Origin: Pseudodesulfovibrio alkaliphilus
Lineage (GTDB): Bacteria > Desulfobacterota > Desulfovibrionia > Desulfovibrionales > Desulfovibrionaceae
Assembly (NCBI RefSeq): GCF_009729555.1
Contig: NZ_WODC01000006.1
Location: 62,001 to 126,000 of the forward strand
Length of the DNA: 64,000 nucleotides
Reading direction: 5' to 3'
A program made the translations under genes and the position numbers. The notes below the pieces were generated by a model. It saw only the letters and a list, made by a program, of their open reading frames with translations. It was not told the DNA's origin and did not search any database. Of this stretch, positions 1 to 8,701 are shown piece by piece (the stretch's first letter is position 1; each line of letters begins with the position of its first letter).

Positions 1-778
1 TCAGGCCCACGAAGCCGATGCGACTGCTGGCGGAGACCAGGGCCGCCTCCAGGGCGAAGGCCATCACCTCGTCCACCGGGGCGTCGGCCATATGGTCCAG
101 TTGCAGGAGCATCTCCTGACGCCGGGTGTCCAGCCGCAGTTGGTCCCGGGTGCGCCGCAGCATGGTTGCGATGGCGGCCAGCGCCACGGAAACGATCATG
201 ATCGCGAAGCCGCCTGCGGTGAGCCACCGTCTGAGGCCGCGCTCCCTGTCCAGGGCCTCACTCTTCTCGGCGACAAGGACTTCCATGCGCGTCTGATAAC
301 GCTGCAATTCTTCGTCCATCAGCAGTTTGCCCGTGGCATCGTGGATGAGCGAGAGCAGGAGCCTTCTGCCCGTGGCATCGACAAAGGGGGAGCTGTATAC
401 CTCCACCGACCGGATGGTGCCGTCGGCCAGGCGGTGGGGGAAAATGAAATAATTGCGCTGTTCGTCCCTGGCCCGGCGAAACTCCATGGCCACTTCGGCG
501 GACGAGAGCCGGTTGATGTCCTGGATGCGCATGGAGCGCAGTGTCGCCAGGGAGTAACCATAAAAATGCAGGGCGGAATCGTTGGCGTCGAGGATCGAGC
601 CGTCGGCAGGGTCGATGAGCAGGGCGATGTTGTGATGGTCGCGCAGTTCCGGGCCGATGGTCGGTCCCGAATCAGCTCCGGCGGGCAGGATGGCACCAAG
701 AGCCAGGAACGCCAGGGCTGTCTGGAAAACGAGGAACGCCAGCGTTGTCCGGGGGGTGTGTCGTCCGTGGTGCCTCAT
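1..778 (-). CDS. PAS-domain membrane sensor protein (partial, C-terminus outside window)
   Basis: This reading frame is open from an ATG at 776-778 to the window edge (259 codons, no stop), so only the N-terminal part is present. Residues about 10-30 are hydrophobic (LAFLVFQTALAFLALGAI) and look like a signal anchor or signal peptide. A PAS fold follows (about 35-150, containing ILDANDSALHFYGYS). A second membrane helix (about 185-205, FAIMIVSVALAAIATML) leads into a short coiled linker and the start of a cytoplasmic domain (SSRIGFVGL) that resembles the opening of a GAF domain. The output domain is not visible, so histidine kinase or diguanylate cyclase are both possible. It is divergent from the histidine kinase at 973. 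Confidence 0.75.
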   Translation of the reverse strand, partial: MRHHGRHTPRTTLAFLVFQTALAFLALGAILPAGADSGPTIGPELRDHHNIALLIDPADGSILDANDSALHFYGYSLATLRSMRIQDINRLSSAEVAMEFRRARDEQRNYFIFPHRLADGTIRSVEVYSSPFVDATGRRLLLSLIHDATGKLLMDEELQRYQTRMEVLVAEKSEALDRERGLRRWLTAGGFAIMIVSVALAAIATMLRRTRDQLRLDTRRQEMLLQLDHMADAPVDEVMAFALEAALVSASSRIGFVGL

Positions 779-826
779 GTCCTGCCCTGTTGGATGAAGA
801 TTGGGGGTGCGCCTGATTGGCAAGTC

Positions 827-841
827 CTGTGATTATCACAG
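827..841. promoter_or_regulatory. Perfect 15-bp palindrome between divergent sensors
   Basis: CTGTGATTATCACAG is a perfect inverted repeat (7-bp arms, one central base). It sits in the 194-bp gap between the divergent genes starting at 778 and 973. It resembles two CRP/FNR-type half sites (TGTGA/TCACA), but the 3-bp spacing is shorter than the usual 6. It is a candidate operator; the regulator is unknown. Confidence 0.4.
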
Positions 842-972
842 CATGTATCCGCAGAGGACATTCTTTTGCAATGATAATATGTTCGCGGGCAAAGGCCCGG
901 CGGTGATATTGTTGTCGCCTTGTCAGGAGGCAGGTCATCCCGTATCGTCGGACCCAAACGGAGGATGCGGGC

Positions 973-2502
973 ATGGGCGAGTTCGACTACGACTCCCTGG
1001 GGATATGCTACTGGAATGGGAGCATGGAACCCTTCGTGGTGGGAATCATCGGTTCCGGGCCAGGGGTGAAGGCCCTGCTCGACATCGTCTTTGTGGAGGA
1101 TTTCCGGGAATTTCTGCCGGACATACTGCTGGCGGCGGCAAGCCATGTCGCCCGGGAGTCGGATCGGGCTCTTTTCGACGAGATCAACGTGCCGGTCTAT
1201 GACCGCTTCGAGGCCATGCTCGACAGGCACCCCGAAATCAATCTGGTGGTGGAGATGACGGGGAGCCCCGGCCTGCTCGAAACTCTTCGCCAGCGCGTTG
1301 GCGAATCCATATCGATTCTGGATCACCGCGAGGTCGCCTTTTTCTGCGGTCTGCACGACATGACCCTGGTCAAGAAGCACTGCATGGACAGTCTGGCCCA
1401 TCAGCGCAGCCTGCTTCAGTCCATTCTCGACGGCATCCGCGAGGACATCCTGCTCCTTGACCGCGCAGGAAACGTGGTGGACCTCAACCGCATCGTCTGG
1501 GAGCGGGCCGGGGCACAGCGCAAGGACCTTCTTGGCAAGCCTTGCTGGGAGGCCGCCAGACTGCGGGACGGCTCGTCCTTTTGCAGCCTCATGGATCCGA
1601 CCTGTCCCTATCACCGGACCCTGGAGACGGGACGGCCCGAGGAGGCGCTCGTCACCCGCGTCAGTCGCGACGGCCTGCTTCAATATTATCGGCTCTATGC
1701 CTATCCCATTTTCGGCGTCCGGGGAGAGATGAGCCATGTGATGGTCATGCACCGTGACATCACCAAGCGCACCCTGCAGGAGCGGCATCAGACCCAGCGC
1801 GACAAGCTGGCCATCGTGGGCGAGATGTCCACGTATCTCGCCCACGAGATACGCAACCCCCTCTTCGTCATTGGCGGGTTCGCCAACACGCTGCTCAAGT
1901 CGCCGGACCTGACCGAGGCGAACAGGGGCAAGGTGGAGATTATGCTGGAGGAAAGCGGACGGCTTGAGCACATGCTCACCAGCATGCTCAATTTCGTCAG
2001 GGCATCGGAAGCCCGGATCGGCGAGGTGGACATGGAGGCCGTCTGCCGCGATGCCGCAGAGCTCATGACCATCGGATACGGCGGACTGGGCTATGCCATC
2101 GAGGTGCGTCCGTCCGGGGCGTTGCTCCCGGTGCTCGGCGACGAGGACACGCTGAAGCAGTGCGTGGTCAACATTCTCAAGAACGGCATTGAGGCCATGC
2201 CCGGAGGAGGGTCCGTGTCCATGGGGCTGGCGCTTAACGGCGACTGCGTGGAGGTCAGGGTTACGGACACGGGGGTTGGCATGGACGCCGTGGACCTGGA
2301 GCGGGTCTTCAATCCGTTTTATTCCACAAAGCAGGGGAGCAGCGGGCTGGGGCTGGCCATGGTCAGAAAGAAGATCGACGAGTTCGGCGGCAGGGTGGAG
2401 ATAGCCAGCAAGCTTGGCCAGGGGACAACCGTTTCGCTCTTCTTGCCTGCGGCCACCGGGGAGGAAAGCGCCGGGTGTGTCACTCCTTCCCCATCTTCTT
2501 GA
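973..2502 (+). CDS. Sensor histidine kinase with N-terminal Rossmann-like domain and PAS domain
   Basis: This 509-residue protein has no obvious membrane segment. Residues about 17-150 begin with VVGIIGSGPGVKALL, a glycine-rich turn typical of nucleotide-binding Rossmann folds, and read like a degenerate NAD-dependent dehydrogenase N-domain. A PAS domain (about 155-270, DILLLDRAGNVVDLNR) contains several Cys residues. The kinase core follows: H-box YLAHEIRNPL (about 295), N-box VVNILKNGIEAMP, G-boxes DTGVGMD and GSSGLGLAMV. GGAGG lies 9 bases before the ATG. Its 3' end overlaps the convergent NtrC-type regulator by 23 bp. The partner regulator is inferred to be a neighbour. The Rossmann assignment is by motif only. 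Confidence 0.85.
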   Translation: MGEFDYDSLGICYWNGSMEPFVVGIIGSGPGVKALLDIVFVEDFREFLPDILLAAASHVARESDRALFDEINVPVYDRFEAMLDRHPEINLVVEMTGSPGLLETLRQRVGESISILDHREVAFFCGLHDMTLVKKHCMDSLAHQRSLLQSILDGIREDILLLDRAGNVVDLNRIVWERAGAQRKDLLGKPCWEAARLRDGSSFCSLMDPTCPYHRTLETGRPEEALVTRVSRDGLLQYYRLYAYPIFGVRGEMSHVMVMHRDITKRTLQERHQTQRDKLAIVGEMSTYLAHEIRNPLFVIGGFANTLLKSPDLTEANRGKVEIMLEESGRLEHMLTSMLNFVRASEARIGEVDMEAVCRDAAELMTIGYGGLGYAIEVRPSGALLPVLGDEDTLKQCVVNILKNGIEAMPGGGSVSMGLALNGDCVEVRVTDTGVGMDAVDLERVFNPFYSTKQGSSGLGLAMVRKKIDEFGGRVEIASKLGQGTTVSLFLPAATGEESAGCVTPSPSS

Positions 2503-3811
2503 GCTTTTCCCGCAACGTCTTCCGGTTGATGCCCAGGATGTCGGCGGCGTGGGACTTGTTGTTGCCCACCATGGTCAGCACGTTCATGATGTGCTCCTGC
2601 TCCACCTCGGCCAGGGGCCGGTCCACCCGGCCGGTCATGGGGAGGCAAAATCGCATGGTCTCCGGCAGATCCGTCACCTCGATGGGGTCGTGGTCCACGA
2701 TGACCAGCAGCCGCTGGATGAGATTCTCCAGCTCGCGCACGTTTCCCGGCCAGGGATGGCGGCGCAGGGCCTGGACCGTTTCATCGCTGATGGACGGGGC
2801 CGGGCGCTGCATGGCAGCCGCGAATTTGGCCAGAAAGGTGTTGATGAGCACCAGGATGTCGTCGCCGCGCTCGGAGAGGGTGGGCACATGGATGTCCACC
2901 ACGTTGATCCTGTAGAAGAGGTCTTCGCGGAACGAGCCTTCGGCAACCAGCCGCTTGAGGTCCTTGTGGGTGGCGGCGAGAATGCGCGTGTCCACGGTGT
3001 TGACCCGGCTTGAGCCCACCTTGCAGAATTCCTTGGACTGGATGACCCGCAGCAGCTTGGCCTGCATGTTGGGGCTGGCGTCGCCAATCTCGTCAAGAAA
3101 GATGGAGCCCCCGTTGGCGATCTCGAAGAAGCCTGCGCGTCCCTCCTTGGCTCCGGTGAAGGCGCCCTTGACATGGCCGAACAGCTCGCTTTCGAGCAGG
3201 CTGTCCGGGATGGCCGTGCAATTGACCGGCACAAAGGGAGCGGCCCGACGGTCACTATTGTAATGGATGGCCCGGGCCACCAGTTCTTTGCCCGTGCCCG
3301 ATTCTCCGGTGATGAGCACATTGGCGTTGCTGGCCGCCGCCTTGCCGATGCGCCGGAAGACCGAGGCCATCTCGGGCGAATCGCCGACAATGCCGTAATT
3401 TCCGCCCTGGTGCCGGGACGCGTTCACGGCCTTGCGCCGTTGAAGCTTGTCTGCGATGCGACCCACGGCAGACAGCAGCTCCTCGGCGGTAAAGGGCTTG
3501 GGCAGGTATTCGCCCGCGCCGTCGCGGATGGCCTCCACGGCCCCGGAGATGGACGGGTAGCCGGTGATCATCATGATCTCGGTTTCCGGGTGGTTGTCGC
3601 GCACATGGCGGATGAGGTCGAGGCCCGAGGCCTGGGGCATGCGGTAGTCGGTGATGACCAGGTCTATGTCCAGTTCGTCGAGCAGGGCGACCGCCTCGTC
3701 CACGCGCAGACGGGTGAATACTTCATAGCCGTGGGGCTCAAGGTTGCGCTTGATCACCTCCAGCGTGCTCGGGCTGTCGTCAACGGCCAGGATGCGGATG
3801 GGGGGGCTCAT
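2480..3811 (-). CDS. NtrC-family sigma-54-dependent response regulator
   Basis: A 443-residue regulator with the full NtrC layout. The receiver (1-125) has acidic pair DDS and phospho-acceptor Asp in VITDYRMP. The AAA+ domain (about 140-380) has Walker A GESGTGKE, the sigma-54 contact loop GAFTGA and R-finger region REDLFYR. A Fis-type helix-turn-helix is at the C-terminus (SHAADILGINRKTLREKLK). It should activate sigma-54 promoters once phosphorylated. The start is 3 bases after the stop of the PAS histidine kinase upstream, so the two are a cognate pair. The sigma-54 promoter at 10462-10476 that starts this operon is a plausible autoregulatory target. Confidence 0.93.
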   Translation of the reverse strand: MSPPIRILAVDDSPSTLEVIKRNLEPHGYEVFTRLRVDEAVALLDELDIDLVITDYRMPQASGLDLIRHVRDNHPETEIMMITGYPSISGAVEAIRDGAGEYLPKPFTAEELLSAVGRIADKLQRRKAVNASRHQGGNYGIVGDSPEMASVFRRIGKAAASNANVLITGESGTGKELVARAIHYNSDRRAAPFVPVNCTAIPDSLLESELFGHVKGAFTGAKEGRAGFFEIANGGSIFLDEIGDASPNMQAKLLRVIQSKEFCKVGSSRVNTVDTRILAATHKDLKRLVAEGSFREDLFYRINVVDIHVPTLSERGDDILVLINTFLAKFAAAMQRPAPSISDETVQALRRHPWPGNVRELENLIQRLLVIVDHDPIEVTDLPETMRFCLPMTGRVDRPLAEVEQEHIMNVLTMVGNNKSHAADILGINRKTLREKLKKMGKE

Positions 3812-3814
3812 GGT

Positions 3815-5305
3815 CTACTCGGCTCCATTGGTTTGACTGCATGGGAAGGCCACCTCGAAACGCGAGCCCTGGCCGGGGGTGCTGTCCACTTGGATGAAAC
3901 CCCGGTGCGCCTTGACGATGCCATGCACCACCGAAAGGCCGAGGCCGGTCCCCTTGTCCACGTCCTTGGTGGTGTAGAAGGGCGTGAATATCTGCTTGAG
4001 TTCCTCGGGTTGAATGCCCGGGCCGGTGTCCTGAATGACGATGTAGGCGTCGCCGCCGTGGTTGATGGTTCTGACCGTGAGTGTGCCGCCGTTGTCCATG
4101 GCCTGGATGGCGTTGGCCGCGAGGTTGACCACCACCTGGGTGATATGCTGCGGATCGGCCATGATCCGGGGCAGAGTCGGGTCCAGGTCGCAGACCACGG
4201 CGACCCTGTTGCGCCTGGCTCCGGTCTCGGTGATGCGCAGGGCCTGGACGATGGTGGCGTTGAGGTCGGTCATCACCAGCTGGGGCGGCATCTGGCGGCT
4301 GAAAAGCATGACCTTGCGGATGATCTCTCGAGCGTGCAGTGACGAGTCCACGATATTGCGCAGGTCGGTTTCCACCTGTCCGGGCAGCCCCGGTGTCTGG
4401 AGGGCCAGCTGGGCGAAGCCGAGAATGTTGGCCAGGGGTTCGTTGATTTCGTGGGCCAGTCCGGCGGAAAACTGGCCGATCTTGGCCAGCCTGTCGGCCT
4501 GTCTGAGCTGTTGCTCGAGCTGCTGCCTGGCCCGACGCTCCTCCTTCTTGGCCACGATGAGGGCGATCTGCTGCGCCACAGTGGCCAGAAGGTCGTTTTC
4601 ATCCTCGATGAACTCCGCGCTCCTGGCCCGTCTGCCGTGGCCTTCGAGGGAGACCACCAGCATGCCGCGCCGCTCCTTGTTGACCACGATCGGTTCGGTC
4701 AGGCGGTTGTCCGTATCGCGGTAGCCTTGGCTTTGCAGATGGATATCGTCCACGGTCAGGGAGATGTGCGTCTTTCTCGGCCGCTGGAAACCCGAAGGGA
4801 GCAGATTGACGATTTTGGACAGGATGACCGGGAGTTCCTCGGTCATTTCGACCATGAGCAGACTGATGTGGTAAAGGCAGCTCAACTCCTTGTTGCGCTC
4901 CATGAGGGTTGATCGTTCATAGAGCAGTCCCTCCTGGCGGAGCATGTGGTCGGTCACGTCCTGCCCCACGCACAGGACGCTGATGGGCTCTCCGGCCGAA
5001 TCGACCAGGGATTTGATGTGCCAGTCGATGTACACCGTGTCGCCGTTTCTGGTCCTGATGGCGCCCGATGTGGTGGAAATGGTCTGGCTGCGTACCGAGT
5101 CGGCCACCGTGCGGACGGCTTTTTCATGCCGATCCTGGGGGATGAAGGTCTTGAACCAGTCCTTTCCCGCCAGTTCCTTGATGGAATATCCGGTCAGCTT
5201 CTCCAGTTCGGAGTTGCCGTGGATGATTCGGCCGCCGAGGTCAAAGGTCACCACGATGCCGTGGCTGAGTTGCATGACGGTGTCGTAGTAGTTGTGCAGA
5301 TTCAT
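3815..5305 (-). CDS. PAS-GAF sensor histidine kinase, partner of the NtrC-type regulator
   Basis: A 496-residue soluble kinase. A PAS domain (about 10-125) begins GIVVTFDLGGRIIHGN; a GAF-like region (about 145-270) precedes the catalytic core, with H-box GLAHEINEPLANIL, N-box VVVNLAANAIQAM and G-boxes DTGPGIQ and GTGLGLSVVHG. The frame stays open upstream to 5710, but that stretch is the antisense of the neighbouring membrane protein. The ATG at 5305 is the first one that opens the PAS domain sensibly; ATG 5341 (12 residues longer) is an alternative. The stop is 3 bases before the regulator's start, implying translational coupling. Confidence 0.88.
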   Translation of the reverse strand: MNLHNYYDTVMQLSHGIVVTFDLGGRIIHGNSELEKLTGYSIKELAGKDWFKTFIPQDRHEKAVRTVADSVRSQTISTTSGAIRTRNGDTVYIDWHIKSLVDSAGEPISVLCVGQDVTDHMLRQEGLLYERSTLMERNKELSCLYHISLLMVEMTEELPVILSKIVNLLPSGFQRPRKTHISLTVDDIHLQSQGYRDTDNRLTEPIVVNKERRGMLVVSLEGHGRRARSAEFIEDENDLLATVAQQIALIVAKKEERRARQQLEQQLRQADRLAKIGQFSAGLAHEINEPLANILGFAQLALQTPGLPGQVETDLRNIVDSSLHAREIIRKVMLFSRQMPPQLVMTDLNATIVQALRITETGARRNRVAVVCDLDPTLPRIMADPQHITQVVVNLAANAIQAMDNGGTLTVRTINHGGDAYIVIQDTGPGIQPEELKQIFTPFYTTKDVDKGTGLGLSVVHGIVKAHRGFIQVDSTPGQGSRFEVAFPCSQTNGAE

Positions 5306-5400
5306 GGCGGTCTTTCCCGTTCCTGTGGAGATACTGCGCATCGGCGCCGGAGTAAACACCTTCTGCCTTTTTGGCGGGGCGACCCGATCGGCAAAGAGAG

Positions 5401-5430
5401 CGCGGCCCGGCGTCATGATGACCCGGGCCG
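5401..5430 (-). terminator. GC-rich hairpin after the small membrane protein gene
   Basis: GCGGCCCGG pairs with CCGGGCCGC (9 bp), and an inner GTCAT/ATGAC extends the stem. In the minus direction it is followed by a short pyrimidine stretch (CTCTCTTT) rather than a clean U-run. It lies in the 152-bp gap between the membrane-protein gene and the histidine kinase gene, and may be a partial terminator or a processing stem that lowers expression of the downstream kinase/regulator pair. Confidence 0.5.
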
Positions 5431-5457
5431 CGTGAAGGGTGTCGTTATGGTTCGGGA

Positions 5458-6147
5458 CTAGTGGCTCAGACGCAGCCCCCATCCCTCGAAGACCCAGAGG
5501 ATGGCGTAGCCGTACCACAGGGTGTAGAACACGTAGAAGGCCAGGGAGAAGATGACCGTGCCGAGCTTGTCGGAGATGTGCATGGGCTCGATCTTGAAGT
5601 AGTTGTAGGCGGTCTCCACGGCGCGGGTCTGCACCGTGTTGACGACCTTGGCCGCAGCGAAGTCCTCCTGATGGGAGAGGGCCCTGTCGATCTGGCCAAG
5701 CGTCACCCACCAGTTGTAGGAGGCGCGGCGGGGGTTGATGCCGTCGTACTTGGCGGACACCGAGTCGCCGTCGTTGTGGTACATGTAGTCCGCGTCCGCG
5801 ATGCTCGCGCTCAAGATGGCCTTGAGCGATCCGGCGACCTCGACATCGGTGCCCTTGACCTCGGCGGCCACGCCTGCTGCCGCCATCTGGGCGGCCGACT
5901 GGGCGGCGATGTTCTCGTCCACGTAGTGGAGCACGAGGTTGACATCCTTGCCCGAGACCTTTTCGGCTTCATCGTTGGCCATGGGGATGTAGTAGACCGA
6001 GCCCTTGGAGATGGAGTTGTACAGGGCGTCGAGATACGCCATGGAGTTGAGGCCGTTGAACATCGGCTGGAACATGTAGAACAAGACCACGAAGAACAGG
6101 ACCAGGGCGACCAAGCCTCCGGTGAATTCCTTCTTGTTATGGACCAT
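5458..6147 (-). CDS. Small two-helix membrane protein paired with TauE/SafE exporter
   Basis: A 229-residue protein of unrecognised family. It has one strongly hydrophobic N-terminal helix (about 9-30, GGLVALVLFFVVLFYMF) and one near the C-terminus (about 198-220). The roughly 165-residue segment between them would lie outside the membrane. AAGGAGG lies about 10 bases before the ATG. Its start is 1 base after the TauE/SafE stop, so the two are co-translated and probably form one transporter. The loop may bind or deliver the exported substrate, but nothing in the sequence shows which. Confidence 0.8.
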   Translation of the reverse strand: MVHNKKEFTGGLVALVLFFVVLFYMFQPMFNGLNSMAYLDALYNSISKGSVYYIPMANDEAEKVSGKDVNLVLHYVDENIAAQSAAQMAAAGVAAEVKGTDVEVAGSLKAILSASIADADYMYHNDGDSVSAKYDGINPRRASYNWWVTLGQIDRALSHQEDFAAAKVVNTVQTRAVETAYNYFKIEPMHISDKLGTVIFSLAFYVFYTLWYGYAILWVFEGWGLRLSH

Positions 6148-6148
6148 G

Positions 6149-7432
6149 TTAGTGTGCCTCCTTACGCTTGAGATTCGGGATGTTTTTCAGGAAGGTTCCG
6201 ATGACCCAGACCGAGAAGCCGCCGATGACGACGAAGAAGGCCCAGATGCCGATGTCGTTGAGAACGGAACCCAGGGCGGGCGATATGGGAAGGATATCCA
6301 TCTCACCGAGCTTGCCCGGCAGGGCGAAGATGCGGTTGACGAAGCCGGAGAGCACCGCCATGGCGTAAAAGCCGCGGATGGTGATGCCGGGCACCACCTT
6401 GGTCACCAGTGCGCCGATCTGGATGCCCAGCAGCGAGCCGAGCAGCATGCCCATGGCCAGGGTGTAGAAGATGAAGCCGTAGATGGCGTACTGGCTGATG
6501 GACGCGAAACCGGCGGTGAAGACGATCTGGAAGATGTCGGTGCCCACGGTGGTCATGGACGACACGCCCAGCACGTAGACGAAGATGGGGAAGGTCAGGA
6601 AGCCGCCGCCAACGCCCATGATACCCGCGGCCAGGCCGACCAGGGCGCCGGACAGGACCAGGAAGACCCAGGAGATGGACCTGCCGCCGGGGGTCAGATC
6701 CTGGTCAAAGGAAACCATGGGGGGGAATTTGACGGCCTGGAGACTTTTGGCCATGCCGCCCAGCTCCGCGCCCTCGCTCTTGCCGCCGTGGGCGCCGCCT
6801 GTGTCGCCGGCCTTGCGGCTGCGCAGGAAGTCGATCAGGGCGTAGAAGCCGAGGAAGCCGAGCATCAGGGAGTAGACCGAGGTGATGAAGGCGTCGCTTA
6901 AGATCGGGTTGATGTCGTAAAGCACGCGGTTGATCAGGCCGCCCGCCGAGGCGCCGAGGATGGCGCCGATGAGGAAGACCACGGCCAGAGGCACCGAGAC
7001 GTTGCCCAGCTTGCGGTGGATGACGCTGCCCATGATCGCCTTGGCGAAGATGTGGAACAGGTCGGTGCCGACCGCCAGGATGCCCTTGATGCCCGCGCTC
7101 ATGAGGGCCGGGGCGATGATGAAGCCGCCGCCCGCGCCGATGCAGCCGGTGATGAGCCCGGCGCCCATGCCGATGCCGATGGAGACCAGGAAGATGGTCA
7201 GGCTGTAGAAGGCCGGGCTGTATGCCTTTTTGCCGCCCAGAATCTCCGGCAGGACCGGGCCGATGTCATTGGCAAAGGCGATACCGCCGATGATGATCGG
7301 AATGAGCATGAGCCCGAGGAGTATCCTGAGCTTTTTGCTGCCCATGATGTGTCGGGCGTTGTCGATTTCCCACTGGGCGAGAGCGCCTGCTCCCGCCATC
7401 ATGAATTTGCCCCATTGGTTGAAGAATCGCAT
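6149..7432 (-). CDS. TauE/SafE family sulfite/sulfonate exporter-like permease
   Basis: A 427-residue polytopic membrane protein with the two glycine-rich repeats of the TauE/SafE family: GAGLITGCIGAGGGFIIAPAL (about 100-120) and AGIMGVGGGFLTFPIFV (about 270-290). About eight to ten membrane helices are evident. It is longer than typical members (about 260 residues), with a charged cytoplasmic insert at about 205-245 and an N-terminal extension. Family members move sulfite, sulfoacetate or related organosulfonates; the substrate here is unknown. It lies 37 bp downstream of three response regulators in the same operon, which suggests its production is under the adjoining phosphorelay. Confidence 0.88.
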   Translation of the reverse strand: MRFFNQWGKFMMAGAGALAQWEIDNARHIMGSKKLRILLGLMLIPIIIGGIAFANDIGPVLPEILGGKKAYSPAFYSLTIFLVSIGIGMGAGLITGCIGAGGGFIIAPALMSAGIKGILAVGTDLFHIFAKAIMGSVIHRKLGNVSVPLAVVFLIGAILGASAGGLINRVLYDINPILSDAFITSVYSLMLGFLGFYALIDFLRSRKAGDTGGAHGGKSEGAELGGMAKSLQAVKFPPMVSFDQDLTPGGRSISWVFLVLSGALVGLAAGIMGVGGGFLTFPIFVYVLGVSSMTTVGTDIFQIVFTAGFASISQYAIYGFIFYTLAMGMLLGSLLGIQIGALVTKVVPGITIRGFYAMAVLSGFVNRIFALPGKLGEMDILPISPALGSVLNDIGIWAFFVVIGGFSVWVIGTFLKNIPNLKRKEAH

Positions 7433-7469
7433 TGTTTGACCTCACTTCCACTTGCGATAGGTTAGCAGA

Positions 7470-7883
7470 TCAGCCCGTTTTTTCTGCCGGGCCGCTGTCC
7501 TGCGCCAAATTCCGCTGTCTTTGTTGGGCCGCTTCCCTGATCTTTCCCACCAGCTCGTCAGAGCTTCCCGGCTTCATGACGTAGTCAAAGGCCCCCATGG
7601 CGAGGCAGGATATGACCATGTCCGAATTCGAGTGAGCCGTGACCATGAGCACCTGGGTGTTCGGGTGCAGCCGTTTGATCTCCCCGAGGGTCTTGATGCC
7701 GTCCATGCCGGGCATCATGACATCAAGGAGGGTGACATCCACCTCTTCCTCAGCCAGTACGGAGAGCGCTTCGCGCCCGCTTGCCGCGAGGCGCGTGTAG
7801 ATGCCCCGCTTGTTGAGTCGTTTTGCCAGGGCGGAGGCGAAGCCGACCTCGTCATCGACGATGAGCACCGTGATCGCGGTCAT
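7470..7883 (-). CDS. Single-domain response regulator (third of three in tandem)
   Basis: A 137-residue stand-alone receiver. It has acidic residues VDDEVGF, phospho-acceptor Asp in VTLLDVMMPGMDG, the conserved Thr (VMVTAH) and Lys (DYVMKPG). No output domain is present. It overlaps the preceding receiver gene by 4 bp (ATGA) and shares the pattern VDDExGFxxxLxKRLxxRG with the other two and with the receiver at 10960, which marks them as duplicates. It is likely a phosphorelay intermediate rather than a transcription factor. Confidence 0.92.
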   Translation of the reverse strand: MTAITVLIVDDEVGFASALAKRLNKRGIYTRLAASGREALSVLAEEEVDVTLLDVMMPGMDGIKTLGEIKRLHPNTQVLMVTAHSNSDMVISCLAMGAFDYVMKPGSSDELVGKIREAAQQRQRNLAQDSGPAEKTG

Positions 7884-8272
7884 GCGTTGTCGCCTCCCTG
7901 TCTGGCCATCTTCAAGACCTTTGCCACCAGCGCCTCGAAGTCCATCGGCTTGGACAGATAGTCCGCCGCCCCGAGGCGCATGCTTGCCTTGACCGCCGTT
8001 TCGCTCCCGTGGCCGGTGAGCATGAGAATGGGCAGTCCCGGATCAAGCAGTTTGAATACCTTCAGGATTTCGACGCCGTCCATGCCCTCAAGCTTGAGGT
8101 CGATGATGATCGCGTCATAATCCTGTGCCCGCAGCATGCGTACGGCCTCTTCCCCGCTGGCGGCGGTGTCCACGCGAAGACCCCGTCTGGTCATCCGCTT
8201 GGACAGCACCTCCGTGAAGCCCCGCTCGTCGTCCACGATGAGCAGCCTGATGGGTGTCGAGCCGTCCTGCAT
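7880..8272 (-). CDS. Single-domain response regulator (second of three in tandem)
   Basis: A 130-residue receiver with VDDERGF, phospho-acceptor Asp in IIIDLKLEGMDG, Thr in LMLTGHG and Lys in DYLSKPM. It has no output domain. It is separated from the first receiver of the trio by 12 bp and overlaps the next by 4 bp. It is most similar by eye to the receiver encoded at 10960 (SKRMTRRG versus SKRLGRRG; both have a methyl-rich alpha-4/beta-5 region ending KPxDFE). Confidence 0.92.
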   Translation of the reverse strand: MQDGSTPIRLLIVDDERGFTEVLSKRMTRRGLRVDTAASGEEAVRMLRAQDYDAIIIDLKLEGMDGVEILKVFKLLDPGLPILMLTGHGSETAVKASMRLGAADYLSKPMDFEALVAKVLKMARQGGDNA

Positions 8273-8284
8273 GCCGTTGATCCC

Positions 8285-8701
8285 CTACGCCGTGTCGCCG
8301 CCGGTGCCGACGGCCTCTGTTTCCCGCCTGCGCTTGAGCGCCGCGGCTTCGTTGATCTTCTCGGTGAGTACGTCGAAACTGCATGGCTTCATCAGGTAGT
8401 CGTATGCGCCAAGCTGGATGCCCTCCAGGGCCGAGGGCACCGTGGCGTGGCCGGTGAGCATGATTACCTCCACCAGGGGAAACGCCTGTTTGATCTCCTG
8501 GAGTACGGCCAGCCCGTCCTTGCCCGGCATCTTGACATCCAGCACGATGACCTCGATCTCAGGAAACTCCCTGAGGCGTCGCAGGGCCTCGTCGCCGCTT
8601 TGTGCCGTGTGGGCCGTCATGTTCCGCTTGGCCAGACGTTTTCGCATGGTTTCGACAAAGCCGGGTTCGTCGTCCACTATGAGCAGGGACGCATCGCTCA
8701 T
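8285..8701 (-). CDS. Single-domain response regulator (first of three in tandem)
   Basis: A 138-residue receiver with VDDEPGF, phospho-acceptor Asp in VIVLDVKMPGKDG, Thr in IMLTGHA and Lys in DYLMKPC. Its ATG overlaps the stop of the Cache histidine kinase (ATGA), so it is the most direct candidate for that kinase's phospho-acceptor. The C-terminal tail (KRRRETEAVGTGG) is short and carries no DNA-binding motif. Confidence 0.92.
   Translation of the reverse strand: MSDASLLIVDDEPGFVETMRKRLAKRNMTAHTAQSGDEALRRLREFPEIEVIVLDVKMPGKDGLAVLQEIKQAFPLVEVIMLTGHATVPSALEGIQLGAYDYLMKPCSFDVLTEKINEAAALKRRRETEAVGTGGDTA

Noticed and set aside
5306-5710. Longer histidine kinase beginning at 5710
   Set aside because: The extra N-terminal residues are antisense-type translation of the neighbouring membrane protein and contain no domain; ATG 5305 opens the PAS domain.
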